Positions 32,700 to 43,440 are shown, numbered from the stretch's first letter. The stretch: 64,000 nt of DNA from Odontocerum albicorne (GCA_949825065.1 OX463865.1:18840747-18904746), one strand, 5' to 3'. Notes: generated from the sequence alone by a model not told the origin. Numbers and translations are program-made.

Positions 32700-33560
32700 C
32701 AACATGAGCTCGATAACATTTGATGGGGCATTATTGGACTCAGCGAAGTCCGCAGGAAGCAAGAAGGTAGTTTAACTATCCAAGGTAGGAAGGAAGAAGG
32801 TTGTTTAACTATGCTTTACTACTCAGGTACTGATACTGGCAGAGCAACTGGTGTGAGTTTTATCCCCCACAAAAAATGGAAAGACAGAATAATCGAGTGT
32901 AGAAGCACATCAGATCGAGCAGCTCTTCATACTTTGAGGTTGAGTGAGAGATACCAACTGCAGATTCTTCAGGTTTGTGAACCTATTTAAAGCTACGCAG
33001 ACGAGGAAGTAGAAGATTTCTGCGAATAGATACAGAATCTTTAAGAAGCAAGTGTGGTTCTCGCTTTCAAATCATAATGGAAGCCGAGTACAAGATGATG
33101 CTGGGGTGGGAAAGTTTGGTTTTGGGGCAATTGATCAAAGAGACAACCGACTGGCGGAGTTTGCCGAAAGAAATAAACTTTTCGCCATCAACTTATTCTT
33201 CCACAAAGAGTCCCTTACGATCAACCTGCGAAATTGACTACATCTTAACTAACACATAAAAAATTATTGCACTGCTTTGAATCGTTTCAATACAGGTAGC
33301 GAATATCGACTCGTAAGATGTCAAGTCAATTTAAATATTCAATTGGCAAGGGAGAAAGTGTTAAAAAACCCTGGGCTCGGTTTAATACCACAGTACTGAT
33401 AGTAAAAAAACAATAGTCTCAAGTAAAGCTCAAAAATAAATTCTCTGTCGTTGAAAACGACCCCAACAGCACTAATCTAATTGCACAGGTAAGCGAAGAG
33501 ATATTAAGCTCGGCAAAAAAGGTTAGATGCTCCACCCAGCATACCTTTACCGTTTATTTT
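32700..33560 (+). pseudogene. LINE endonuclease-domain fragment
   Basis: Broken plus-strand reading: WGIIGLSEVRR, YYSGTDTGRATGVSFIPHKK, STSDRAALHTLRLSERYQLQ, FNTGSEYRLVRCQVNLNI and SVVENDPNS. This is the order of the apurinic-type endonuclease of LINEs (LSEVRR, a GVGF-like box, S.R...L.L and the SDHRLV box). It has many stops. The SVVENDPNS region also occurs, inverted, at 37560-37620. Confidence 0.65.
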
Positions 33561-33569
33561 TTCTGGGTT

Positions 33570-35760
33570 AAAATCCTAAGATTGGTCTGCACCAAGCACT
33601 CGATCCCTCTACTCATCTCTGTCATCCGCCAGTCTCTTCATCTCCTGGTAGCTGCCACAGCGCACATCCCGGATCACCCGGTCCATGTAGCTATATTTAG
33701 GGCGGTCTCTATGGTTATTGCCCTCAATAATTCCCTCGACGATGGTAAGGAGCAGGCCTGGGTGCCTGATGTTATGACCTACACAACTGTATCATTGTTG
33801 GGCAACTCTATTTAGGAGTTGCCTTGTTTCTCCAACCCCGCTCAATACCTCGTCGTTTCGGATGTGATCTGACCAATTGACCCTGGCCATGCGCCTGTAG
33901 CACTACATCTCAAAGGCAGCCAGACGCCTGGACTCGCTCTAGCTGATGGTCCACGTTTCACAGCCATACAGCAGCACACTCCAGACAAGAGTTTTCACTA
34001 AATTCTTTCTAGCATTGATATCAATGTTAGGAGATTCAAATATCTTGGATTTCTTGTTAAAAGCAACTCTTGCCTGTTGGACCCTACTTATTATTTCTAC
34101 CTTTGATCGGCCATCTTGAGATACTCTGCTGCCCAAGTAAACAAACTCCCTCATTTGCTCAACACTGACGCCACCCAGAACAACATTCGCGGTCACCTCC
34201 TCTCTTCCAGCAACCATACATTTTGTTTTGTCTTTGTTTATTTTCATATTGTGATTGGATGACAAAACATTTTCCATCTTTCTTAAGGCCTCGTTCAATT
34301 CCTGTTCCGTCTCCGCAAGCAGTGCAAATTCGTCGGTATACCTTATCATGTAAATCTTTGTCCCCTGGATCCTCACGTCGGACCAATCTCTCATCTGCTC
34401 CCTCATTTTGTCGATAGCCTGCTGTATATATAACAATTGAACAATGTCGGTGACATCGAGCATCCGTGTCTCACTCCCTGACTAACACTAGCCTCAGCAC
34501 TGCTGTCTCCATATAATATCACAGCGGTTTCATTTCTATATAAGCTCCATATTACTCGTCTATCTTTGAAGCTCATCCCTATCATATTAAGCACTTTAAA
34601 AAGTTGTCTCCAGTCTACCCTGTCAAAAGCCTTTTCTAGGTCTATAAAAGGTATGTATGTGTCTTTGCCTTTTTTTATTCTCTTTTCCAGTATAAGTCTC
34701 AGACTCAGAATTGCATCTATTGTGCCTGTTCCTTTTCCAAAGCCAAATCGATATTCCGACAGCACATTTTCGATTTTCGTTTCTGCTCTTTTCATAATTA
34801 TATTTGTCAGTATCTTCGCTGCATGCGATATCAGACTCAAGGTCCTATATTGCTCGCATTTAGTTGTGCCGGGTTTGTTTGGTAATGTTTTTATTAGGCA
34901 TTTAGTAAAATCCTTATGTATTTCTCCCGTGTCATATATTCTGCAGACAAGTCTGTATAGTGTGTCAAGTGTACCGCTGCCTGCACATTTAAGCAATTCC
35001 GATGGGATATTGTCTATTCCAGGTGCTTTGTTGTCCTTCGATCTTGAGATAGCATTATCAATTTCACATCTCAGAATAGTATTTCCATTATTTTCTACAT
35101 CCGCTTCTGCTTCTATAGCATCATTTTCTGTGATTACACTCTCTCCTTTGTAGAGTTCTTCCAGATATTCCTTCCATCTTTTCACAATCATTTCGTCCTC
35201 AAAAAGGAGTTTCCCTCCAGCTTTCTTTGTTCAATATCTCTGTTTATTTTCAGACACTTTTCCTGCAAATAGTTCTCCTTCGCCTTTCTGGACTCCCTAT
35301 TGATCCTGTTTCTCAATATTATGTATTCTCTCTTTCCCTCTTCCGTTGTAGAGTTTTTCAGCAATCTTCTATCTTCAATCATTCTCAGGATATCGTCTGT
35401 TCCCCATACTATCCTGGCTTGCGGTCTTACTCTTTCTATTTCCTCGTTTGCTGCTGTGCTTGTTCTATCTCTTATCCTTTCCCACACTTTGCTGCTGTGC
35501 TTTTTCTATCTTTTATCCTTTCCCACACTTTGCTGCTGTGCTTGTTCTATCTTTTATCCTTTTCCACACTTTGTCCACATCGTCATTGTTATCAAAATCA
35601 CATACCAATGTTTTTTCCTTATATCTCTTTCTTGTTTCTGCCTCTTTTAACAGCTTAATATTCCATTCACTTACATTCTTCTTTTTAAGTTTCTTGTATT
35701 TGAGTGCGCTCTCTGCTATCGCCATATTATGATCGCTGTCTACTATATATCAGGGCTTGC
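33570..35760 (-). pseudogene. LINE reverse transcriptase, nearly complete domain, several frames
   Basis: Minus-strand order: linker (35725-35188; KKKNVSEWNIKLLKEAETRK, VWERIRDRTSTAANEEIERV), then a 262-codon frame at 35191-34403 with NKAPGIDNIPSELLK, YRTLSLISHAAKILTN, FGFGKGTGTIDAI, FIDLEKAFDRVDW (motif A) and SVSQGVRHGCSMSPTLFNCY. A frameshift leads to 34463-33939 with IRYTDEFALLAE where YADD is expected, then FVYLGSRVSQDG and LVWSVLLYGCETW. The mutated YADD box and frameshifts make it inactive. It resembles the endonuclease-reverse transcriptase (RTE/CR1-like) class. C-terminal traces continue to about 33570. Confidence 0.85.
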
Positions 35761-35949
35761 ATAACTTCTACAGTCTTTTATTTGGTTTCTGTAGCGTTCT
35801 CGAGTGAGAATAAATTCAATCTGCGATCTGTATCTATCTCCTGGGACCTTCCAAGTATATCAGCGTCTGTAATGATGCAGGAACCATGTGTTGGCTATGA
35901 ACAATTTATTTCTTGTGCAAAATACCTTTACCGATAAATTTATTCCTTT

Positions 35950-36006
35950 ACCGTTAAATTCCCAATAAGTAAGGGGAAATCCCTTACTTATTGGGAATTA
36001 ATCGGT
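35950..36006. repeat. Hairpin palindrome
   Basis: aattcccaataagtaaggg (35957-35975) and its exact reverse complement (35981-35999) with a 5-base loop. Imperfect pairing extends it to accg...cggt. It lies between two LINE remnants. Confidence 0.85.
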
Positions 36007-36009
36007 ATT

Positions 36010-36215
36010 TTGATTACGGTTTGCTACGGTTACTGTCGCACTATTGTATTGTATATATTGCTGAAGAGTTCAACATATAGTTTTCGTATTCTTTGATAGA
36101 GTACGGCCCTGATAACAACGGATTTTTTAAAATAATCAAAAGCCTTTACATGATCTACGAACGCCATATATACATTGGAAGTTGGTATTCTTGACAAAGT
36201 TCTACAATTTCCTTT
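36010..36215 (-). pseudogene. LINE reverse transcriptase motif A fragment
   Basis: The minus strand reads VKEIVELCQEYQLPM, then after a one-base shift YMAFVDHVKAFD, motif A of a reverse transcriptase. Probably the continuation of the fragment at 37020-37400, separated by the SINE-1 at 36226-36985. Confidence 0.65.
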
Positions 36216-36261
36216 ACTATCTAAACCCTCCGTAGCCTAGTTGGTAAGACGTCTGTCTTAG

Positions 36262-36312
36262 CCTAACTTAACCTAACGTAACCTAACCTAACCTAACCCA
36301 ACCTAACCCAAC
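36262..36312 (+). repeat. Interstitial insect telomere repeat (CCTAA)n
   Basis: Nine to ten degenerate units: cctaacttaacctaacgtaa, cctaacctaacctaacccaa and so on. It is inserted at the point where other SINE-1 copies read gtcttagacccgg, so the tract follows the native tta(g) triplet directly. Confidence 0.9.
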
Positions 36313-36389
36313 CCGGAGGTTGCGGATTCAAATCCCGATGGAACCCAGATTTAAAAAAAAATGATTCCAGTATGGTTTTCACTTAAACA

Positions 36390-36875
36390 AATAAAACAAA
36401 TAATAGGTTTATTGATAGCAACATAGTATGTACAGATTATATTTAAATAACACTTCTAAAACACATAAATTGCAGATAATACATTAAATACAGAAGCTAT
36501 CAAAAGGTCTGGGCTCATCTAATAGCATCCCCTCGGCCAAGATACACCCCACCAATATAGGGCGAACCGAGCCACGGGGACACCAGATATTTTTCAGCCC
36601 ACACCCTTGAACACGTAGAAAAATAATATATAAAAAAATAAACACAGAAAATAAATAGATGACTAAAAAAAATACATTCAAGAGAGAAGACACTAAAAGG
36701 TCCGGGCTCATCCCACAAACATTCCCCCGGCCGAGATACACCCCACCAATGTAGGGCGAGCCTGACCGCAAGGGCATCAGGGGGCTTCCATCCCACACCC
36801 CCGCATATCTAGAATAAATAATAAATAGAAAAAAAAAAAGAAAAAAAACAAAAACGTATGGCAGAAAACAAAATA
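36390..36875 (-). mobile_element. Retroelement tail insertion with two related GC-rich blocks
   Basis: Starts aaataggtttattgatagca-like, as a reversed LINE tail. Two blocks at 36505-36575 and 36700-36770 share ggtctgggctcatc, ccgagatacaccccaccaat and agggcga. They resemble the reversed 3' end of SINE-3 (gtgggatgagcccagacct), so this is the partner LINE tail or a dimer of such tails. Near-identical actta sequences flank it. Confidence 0.5.
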
Positions 36876-37019
36876 AAATAACTTAAGGTCTCTTTAGCAT
36901 CTTTATGATTGGTTGGAAGAGATTGCCACATGATAATACGCCCATCAGGTTGTACTGTATACAATGAAAGTGCAACACAACACAACGTGGTCTATTGTGT
37001 TGTAACGCCCTCTAGATCC

Positions 37020-37400
37020 AGCTTGTTCTCTCGATAGATTTTCATCAAAAGCTTGAATGTTTTAAGTCGATTTGAGACGGTTTTAGTGAAAACTTTATAA
37101 AGAGTTGATAGTAAACTGATGGGTCGATAATTCTTGTGATCATCTTTGTTTCCTTATTTGTGAAGAAGGACGATGGCGGCATTTGTCTATTCTTCGGGAA
37201 TATCTACCTCTTGTAGACACGATGTAAAAATGTTCCCTAACATCTTGTTTACTTCTTCGCCCGTTTCTTTAAGAATGCTAATAGAATAATAATTTAAATT
37301 TCTGAAGAAGCTTTCATCTTTCTTCCTTTTTCCACGAGTTTCAGCATCTTCTCTGAAAATTTATATGTTTTTTAGAGACTTCGAGAGCCTTTAACATTTC
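37020..37400 (-). pseudogene. LINE reverse transcriptase finger region
   Basis: The minus strand reads KLVEKGRKKDESFFRNLNYY, then NAAIVLLHK-stop-GNKDDHKNYRPI, SLLSTLYKVFTKTVSNRL. This is the conserved NYRPISLL...K....R box of reverse transcriptase. One in-frame stop is present. Confidence 0.8.
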
Positions 37401-37620
37401 TTGTCGAGCTCAATATCTCTTCTGTTACCTGTGCAGATTAGTATCTCTTCTGCTCAATATCTCAATAGCTCAATATCTCTTCTGTTACCTGTGCAGATTA
37501 GTATCTCTTCTGCTCAATATCTCAATAGCTCAATATCTCTTCTGTTACCTGTGCAGATTAGTATTGTTGGGGTCATTTTCAAAGACAGAGAATCTATTTT
37601 CTAGCAGAGAACAATTAACG
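37395..37620 (-). repeat. 60-bp tandem array inside LINE coding sequence
   Basis: Three copies of a 60-bp unit (ctcttctgttacctgtgcag, attagtatctcttctgctca). The rightmost unit continues uninterrupted into 37565-37620, which reads on the minus strand ENRFSVFENDPNNTNLHR, the LINE linker also present at 33430-33500 (plus). The array unit is the next 35-60 bp of that linker, duplicated in place. Confidence 0.8.
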
Positions 37621-37808
37621 CGCAAGGTTTTTCTATATTCGAAAGCGTAATAACATTAAAAAATATTTATTTTTCTATTAAAATATTCTTAATTTTATAC
37701 GTATTTTGCATACTCGTACATATTAAATGGAAGGGTCCAAGAATGATCTGCAAATGGAGTTTAAAAAAATTGCCCCGCGGCCATCGCACGGCACCCAGTC
37801 AAGTTTAC

Positions 37809-37943
37809 TTTCTTCGGCCGGCTAGGCAGCGAGTCGGGTGCGGGGCAGCCGCCCCAGGCGCGCCCTTGCCGGGCGGTGTACCGCGCGGGGTACCAGTCAG
37901 GCGACTCGAAAGTTGCCCAGCCTGGAGCCGGTTCAAGATCACT
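37809..37943 (-). other. Candidate GC-rich exon or CpG island
   Basis: About two-thirds GC and rich in CpG, in AT-rich DNA. On the minus strand an acceptor (tttattgtag) and donor-like AAA/gtaaac delimit 135 bp, exactly 45 codons in phase 0. They read SDLEPAPGWATFESPDWYPA then RYTARQGRAWGG. A second frame is also open (RLQAGQLSSRLTGTPRG...), as expected from GC-rich sequence, so coding is unproven. It could instead be a promoter or leader of a minus-strand gene. No homology recognised. Confidence 0.4.
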
Positions 37944-37949
37944 CTACAA

Positions 37950-38960
37950 TAAACCGGTTTAAATCACAAAAACACAACCTTTTAGTTCAATCAATTTGCA
38001 ATACTTATTTTTCAGATATGAAATTTACAGAAATAACAGTTATCACTGTAGTGTTTAGAAGTTCTTATAGGGATTAGTAGAGAGAACATATCTCCAATTT
38101 ATTCTATACTCGAATATATATTTTGCTTCTGCCATGTTCAAACATTTTTTTTGTGTATGATGCATATGTTGATATGTGGGTACATTTTGTATTCACCATA
38201 TTGACAATACTCTATGTCACAATGCTCTGAATATATTTGTACAGTATTGTTACAAGTTTGTCATGCCCTATATAAGAGCAAACCATGTATCACTTGTATC
38301 CCACATTAAATAAACTTAACAGCATATATTTTTTTATACCCTTAAACATGTCCAAATTAGTTGATTAGACATGTCGAAAGAAAGACTTTAGGCAAATCGC
38401 AGAAAAGAATCCTTACGTGCGAGTACTTTGGACATTTTTTACAAAGTTATATCTTGTCGTAAAAAATGGGGGAGAGCTGGTCGACATGATTGAAACCTTT
38501 TTTATAAATTTAAAACAAAAATTATACACTGTTTCTTAATAAAAAATAATGTCGTTATAGTTGGAACCAAAGAAAAAAAAATCGTAAAATGATGACTGCC
38601 TTTGAAAATTTCTTTCTTTTTATACTTTTTTTAAATAGTTAAAAAAGTAGTTTTGAATACCGAATTTGAAGGCAATCGGTTGTAAAAAACTTGAGATTTT
38701 ATGTCGACCAGGTCGAAAAAAGTAGTTTCGAGAAAAACGCGTTTCAAGTTTTGAGATTATTGTCCAAGTCATTCCGGTGCGGCGTAATTGCTGCCTCATT
38801 TATAGCTAGCTTTATAGCTAGCTTTCTAGCTATAACTTCGTAAATATTGAGAATTTTGAAATTGACGTTTTAGAACATATTTTTAAAAGTCTAAACTTTA
38901 AGAATATGCAAAAAAAGACGTTTTTTTTTTAATTTCTTCAGTAGAATACCCCCTTAAGAA
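37950..38960. other. Unassigned 1 kb
   Basis: AT-rich. Positions 38700-38960 (cgagaaaaacgcgtttcaag, attttgaaattgacgtttta) have the style of a decayed dispersed repeat ending at gaataccccctta. Small direct repeat tttatagctagc at 38800-38825. No gene seen. Confidence 0.4.
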
Positions 38961-38974
38961 TATTTCGAATTATA

Positions 38975-39680
38975 CTGCAGAATAATCAGCAGAGACACAT
39001 GACACGCATGGCAACTAATGAAATGTTCACCATCCCTAGAGTTAAAACCTCTTTTGCCCAAAGGCAATATGCTTATTTGGCTCCCGTGACATACAATGGC
39101 GTGCCGAATTCGATAAAGGTAAAGGTAGGAAAACCATTTAGACAGTCGATCGGAGCGTAGTTGTTATTGCGACAGGATTTTAAGTACTTGGGCTTTCAGG
39201 ATGAATGACGTGTGGAAAAGATTTGTGTGGGCTCGTGAGTGTGGGTGTTCATCTTGTTGTTTTAAATTCTGTTGTTTTTGTGTTTCTGTATGTTTTTTTA
39301 TTTTTATTCTTATGATTGTGTGCGGTGTATTGTGGGATGAATATTTTTGGTCTTTCTGAAGTGATGATGTGTGAGGAGTTTAATTTCGCATGATGTTTCC
39401 AGTTGCAATTGAGTGCCACTGTTTGTCAGGTTGATGAGAACGTGCAACGGGGTTTTGTTTTTGGGTAATGAAAAATCGGAAAGAAGTATCGATTTATTTT
39501 TTCATGCTAAATATCCTCAGTGAGATACAGGCAAAAGCCTAGTTTACTGGGGATACGACAGATGAAAGGCAACAAACCCAGATCCATTAAAATTGTATGT
39601 CCAAATTAAATTACCTGTTGTTTTTTCACAAATTATGTATATTTCTTGTCATGTGTAATAATAAATAAATAAATAAATGA
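38975..39680 (+). mobile_element. LINE-E C-terminus and 3' UTR
   Basis: From about 39008 the frame reads MATNEMFTIPRVKTSFAQRQ, YAYLAPVTYNGVPNSIKV, GKPFRQSI, stop. This is the common end of jockey/CR1-like reverse transcriptases (F.IPR.KTS.G......YN.LP). The 3' UTR (caggcaaaagcctagtttac) ends in an AATAAATAAATAAATG tail at about 39660. It is 5' truncated. Confidence 0.8.
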
Positions 39681-39731
39681 ATTCTTTTGAAAGATTTCAG
39701 TCGATTTTTTTTATTTAAAAAAAAAATTTAA

Positions 39732-40317
39732 CCTTTCCCTTACTGTGCTAAAATAATCCTTGCAATCCGGTGCTGTGTATTCAAATACACATGTAAAAAT
39801 GAGCGATTTAAAATCGGAAAAATAACAATATTCATAACTAATGGCTAAAATTAATTAAATTTGAAGTCAAAAATGATAATATTTGAAATTTAATTGGTGA
39901 AAATATGAAAAAAACATCGGCCGACGTTCACAAAATGGGCGAGACAACCACCTCGAACGAAAGCCGGATGGCTACTAAACGAGAGAAGCGACCGAACTGA
40001 GATTCTATTTTATAGAGTGAGAGTTAGACGTGAATAGTTTCGCTTCATCCCCCATACGGATTTTTATAATGAATATACATACATCACACACTGGCACACG
40101 TTTGATTGTATTGCTGAATTTATTCCCGATTTTCACAAAATATCTCTGATATGGCCGATAAGTGCTAATTATTATTAATATAATTTTTTTTATTCGATGT
40201 GTAAATGTATTACGAGGGAATACCTAAAATCTGAACCCAGTATTTATTATATTTATAGAGATATTAAAGTTTATAGAAGCAATGTGTACTAGTTACACAT
40301 CACAAGACAGGAAGGGT
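39732..40317 (+). mobile_element. piggyBac-like non-autonomous element
   Basis: Begins CCTTTCCCTTACTGTGCTAA directly after TTAA (39728-39731) and ends about gacaggaagggt. A diverged copy runs in the opposite orientation at 62524-63172, starting TCCTTTCTTCCCTGTGATGT after TTAA. Shared interior: gtgtattcaaatacacatgt, aacatcggccgacgttcaca, cacacgtttgattgtatt. The superfamily is inferred from TTAA and the CCTTT start; the TTAA on the other side is not exact. Confidence 0.5.
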
Positions 40318-40369
40318 AAATCACTTTGCACGGATTTCACATGTTACACAAAGAGGGTCTGCCTCTAGA

Positions 40370-40700
40370 GTTAGCTTATTCGTTAGGAATAATATCAGAC
40401 AGGATTCTTCTCATACTGCTAGGCGGTGCCGAGACTATATCCACAGTGTCATTCAGTTGGTTCAATATCTCTATACCACGCGTGACTGAGTGTTTAGCCA
40501 TGATATTCCTTCTGTAAGTTGGTATGTAGAACAGAGGGTGATTCCTTGCACGGCTATATTTATTGGGTACATATAAACTTAGTGCTTCTAGAATCGCGGG
40601 ACAGTTAAAGGAACCTTGGAAAACCTTAAGTAGGAATATCACAATGGATTCTTGCCTTCTTGTTTCGAGGCTTCTATAGTTACACACCGTGAGAAGTTCG
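40370..40700 (-). pseudogene. Reverse transcriptase C-terminal fragment
   Basis: A minus-strand frame of 103 codons: YRSLETRRQESIVIFLLKVF, LEALSLYVPNKYSRARNHPL, YRRNIMAKHSVTRGIEILNQ. This is the L..RR.......LYK....G.....LL..L....P..R.R pattern at the end of jockey/R1-like reverse transcriptases. Truncated at both ends. Confidence 0.65.
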
Positions 40701-40975
40701 ACATGGTGAGCATATTTTAGGTAATCGCCCTTTGTTCTGTACCATTTCCGATGCTACCTAAAACAGAACAATAAAGGATCCCAATAAATTCCCATCAAAG
40801 CCTTTAAACAACTTCATTGCTGGTTAAAATATATTGTCTTGTGTCAACTTGTCAATAAGTCCATTAGTCAACTTCACAAAGGTGGCGGTTATTTAAAACG
40901 ACCTCAGGTTTCCAGTCCTAGTTAGCCACATCGGATTTATGTATTTATTATTTATTTAACGTATTAAATGCGATG

Positions 40976-41400
40976 ACGACCTCCGTGGCATAGTTGATAA
41001 GACGTTTGTTTCCCAGCCCAGAAGTTACGGGTTCGATTTCTGTTGCAATCCTGATTTTTTTTAAAAAAGATTCCAGTCTTGTTTTTTCACTTAAGGCCTC
41101 TTTTGCATATTTCTAGTTGGCTGTAAGATATTGCACAATAGCAATAATCCCGTCAGGTTGTACTGTAAACCAGTGCTTCCCAATTACTTTCATGTAACGG
41201 TTTAAATCTGAAGTAATTAATTCTCGCCCCCCCCCCCCCCCCCCCCAAACCTAAAAACTATACTCACATGAAACAATTTAATACTCGCATAAATATTTGT
41301 ACTTTGTACTGAATATTTTCGCGACCCCCACGAGAAATCCCGCGGCCCCCAATTTGGGAAGCACTGCTGTAAACAACGAAAGTGTTATACAATACAATAT
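40976..41400 (+). mobile_element. SINE-1 copy split by an hAT MITE
   Basis: Head gacctccgtggcatagttga and B box gggttcgatttc. The tail hairpin is decayed (attgcacaatagcaat), then gtcaggttgtactgtaaac. The MITE at 41171-41366 interrupts it. The tail continues aacgaaagtgttatacaata after the repeated 8 bases. Confidence 0.85.
41171..41366. mobile_element. hAT MITE with exact 8-bp target duplication
   Basis: Inverted ends CAGTGCTTCCCAA and TTGGGAAGCACTG. Direct 8-bp duplication ctgtaaac at 41163-41170 and 41367-41374. 196 bp, non-coding, with a run of about 20 C at 41226-41246. The 8-bp duplication and CAGTG start are typical of hAT. Confidence 0.92.
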
Positions 41401-41407
41401 AATATAT

Positions 41408-41610
41408 GGGAGGAAAATTAAATGTCGGAGCAACTTGAAGAATTCTGCTATTTGGGTAGTATTTTATCAGATGATGAAATATTAAGAGGAGTATCGAACG
41501 GCGTGTAGCGATAGTTAACAAGGTCAATAGGGTACTGGAACATGTATATTCGATCTGGGCAGTATCAATATCTGCTAAGATACTAGTATATGGGTGAACA
41601 ATATAAGATT
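41408..41610 (+). pseudogene. LINE-A reverse transcriptase fragment
   Basis: The frame reads MSEQLEEFCYLGSILSDD, the F.YLGS.....G box after the catalytic domain. Then, with stops, text like VFDLGSINIC-K-TSI as in other LINE-A copies. It ends shortly before the 17-bp array. Confidence 0.65.
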
Positions 41611-41659
41611 GCAGTACGTCGAGCATTTCTGCTACTTTATAGTCAAATGGGACATTACG

Positions 41660-41945
41660 AGTATCTGATAGTTATAAATTACTGATAGTTATAGATTACC
41701 GATAGTTATAAATTACCGATAGTTATAGATTACCGATAGTTATTGATTACCGATAGTTATAGATTACCGATAGTTATAGATTACCGATAGTTATTGATTA
41801 CCGATAGTTATAGATAACCGATAGTTATAGATTACCGATAGTTATAGATTACCGATAGTTATAGATTACCGATAGTTATAGATTATCGATAGTTATAGAT
41901 TACCGATAGTTATAAATTACCGATAGCTATAAATTACTGATAGTT
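41660..41945. repeat. 17-bp tandem array
   Basis: About 17 copies of gattaccgatagttata with few changes. Directly followed by the 44-bp array. Confidence 0.95.
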
Positions 41946-41949
41946 AATA

Positions 41950-42495
41950 CTTTGCATCCAGATCCCATGTTTTGACGTGATAAAGTAGATTTGCGTTGAG
42001 TTCCGATCCCGTGTTTTAATGTGATAAAGTAGATTTGCGTTGAGTCCCGATCCCATGTTTTGACGTGATAAAGTAGATTTGCGTTGAGTTCCGATCCCGT
42101 GGTTTAATGTGATAAAGTAGATTTGCGTTGAGTCCCGATCCCGTGTTTTAATGTGATAAAGTAGATTTGCGTTGAGTTCCGATCCCGTGTTTTAATGTGA
42201 TAAAGTAGATTTGCGTTGAGCCCCGATCCCATGTTTTGACGTGATAAAGTAGATTTGCGTTGAGTCCCGATCCCGTGTTTTAATGTGATAAAGTAGATTT
42301 GCGTTGAGTTCCGATCCCGTGTTTTAATGTGATAAAGTAGATTTGCGTTGAGCCCCGATCCCATGTTTTGACGTGATAAAGTAGATTTGCGTTGAGTCCC
42401 GATCACATGTTTTGACGTGATAAAATAGATTTGCGTTGAGTCCCGGTCCCGTGTTTTGACGTGATAAAATAGATTTGCGTTGAGTCCCGATCACC
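41950..42495. repeat. 44-bp tandem array
   Basis: Twelve copies with gtgataaagtagatttgcgt and tgagtcccgatcccatgttt. Alternating gttttgacgtg and gttttaatgtg variants suggest a two- or three-unit higher-order repeat. The minus-strand open frame is an artefact. Confidence 0.93.
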
Positions 42496-42499
42496 CTTA

Positions 42500-42815
42500 A
42501 AATGGATAAAAGCAGTGAAAAACGACGATGATCTTGAAAGAAAAAAAACGGAAATTTTGGGACAAGTAAGCTAGGGGACAGAAGAAGTATATTGTTGCGA
42601 CCCAATCAAATATTACAGGTTTTGTTAACATATTTTTTTCTATTATTTTATAAACATAGTATTCATGTATGCAGTTGTTAATGTTAAAATGCTGTTATTA
42701 GTATTGCGATTAATTTATAAAATATACTTATATGCGAATAATATTGTTTTTTGAAGTGAAACTTCCATTGGCGCGGTGGGGCAAATTGGCCTGAACGTCA
42801 CGAAAAGTGAAACGG
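42500..42815. other. Unassigned spacer
   Basis: Mixed AT-rich sequence between two repeat blocks. Nothing recognised. Confidence 0.4.
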
Positions 42816-42819
42816 TGTA

Positions 42820-43440
42820 TTATATTATTATTTTTAAATTATTATTTAATATTATTAAATATTTTATCTATTATTAAATTATAATTAATTATTTTAACAT
42901 TAATAATTATTTATTATTAATAATAATTAATATTAATTTAATATTATTAAGTGTATTACATTATTATTAAAATTATTATTATTTATTATTAAAAATTAAA
43001 AAAAAATATATTTTGTTGTGTATTATTTTTATATTAATATATTTAACATTTATTAATTTTATTTTATTTTATTTAATATTTATTTTAATATTTATTTTAT
43101 AAATAATTCATACATAATAATAATAATATATAAATGTTATTATAATATTGATAATTATCATTTATTATTATATTATAATAAAATTAATTTATAATATAAT
43201 ATAATAATATTATTAATATTATATTATTAATAATGTAATAAAAATAATGTAATAATAAATAAATAATCAAACAATTATTTTAAAATAATTAATTTAATAA
43301 TTAATAATAACATAAAAATATTAATATATTTAATATTAAAAAATATATTCTTCATATTATTACGTGTATTATATTATTATTAAAATTATTATTAATTATT
43401 AAAATTATTATTATTTATTATTAAAAAAAAAAAAAAAATT
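42820..43440. repeat. AT-only low-complexity tract
   Basis: Over 600 bp composed almost only of A and T, built of attatta and taataata motifs with many self-complementary stretches, including two near-copies of ttattattaaaattattatt. Confidence 0.9.

Larger units (their letters stand above)
36226..36985 (+). mobile_element. SINE-1 copy carrying telomere repeats and a second insertion
   Basis: Head accctccgtagcctagttgg ... acccggaggttgcggattca at 36226-36382. The tail gattggttggaagagattgc ... gttgtactgtatacaatgaa is at 36885-36985. Between them is a roughly 490-bp insert. Within the head, (CCTAA)n occupies 36262-36312. The element splits LINE remnants on the minus strand. Confidence 0.75.

Noticed and set aside
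34566..35658. Plus-strand ORFs of 195, 143 and 116 codons
   Set aside because: Antisense shadows of the LINE reverse transcriptase on the minus strand.
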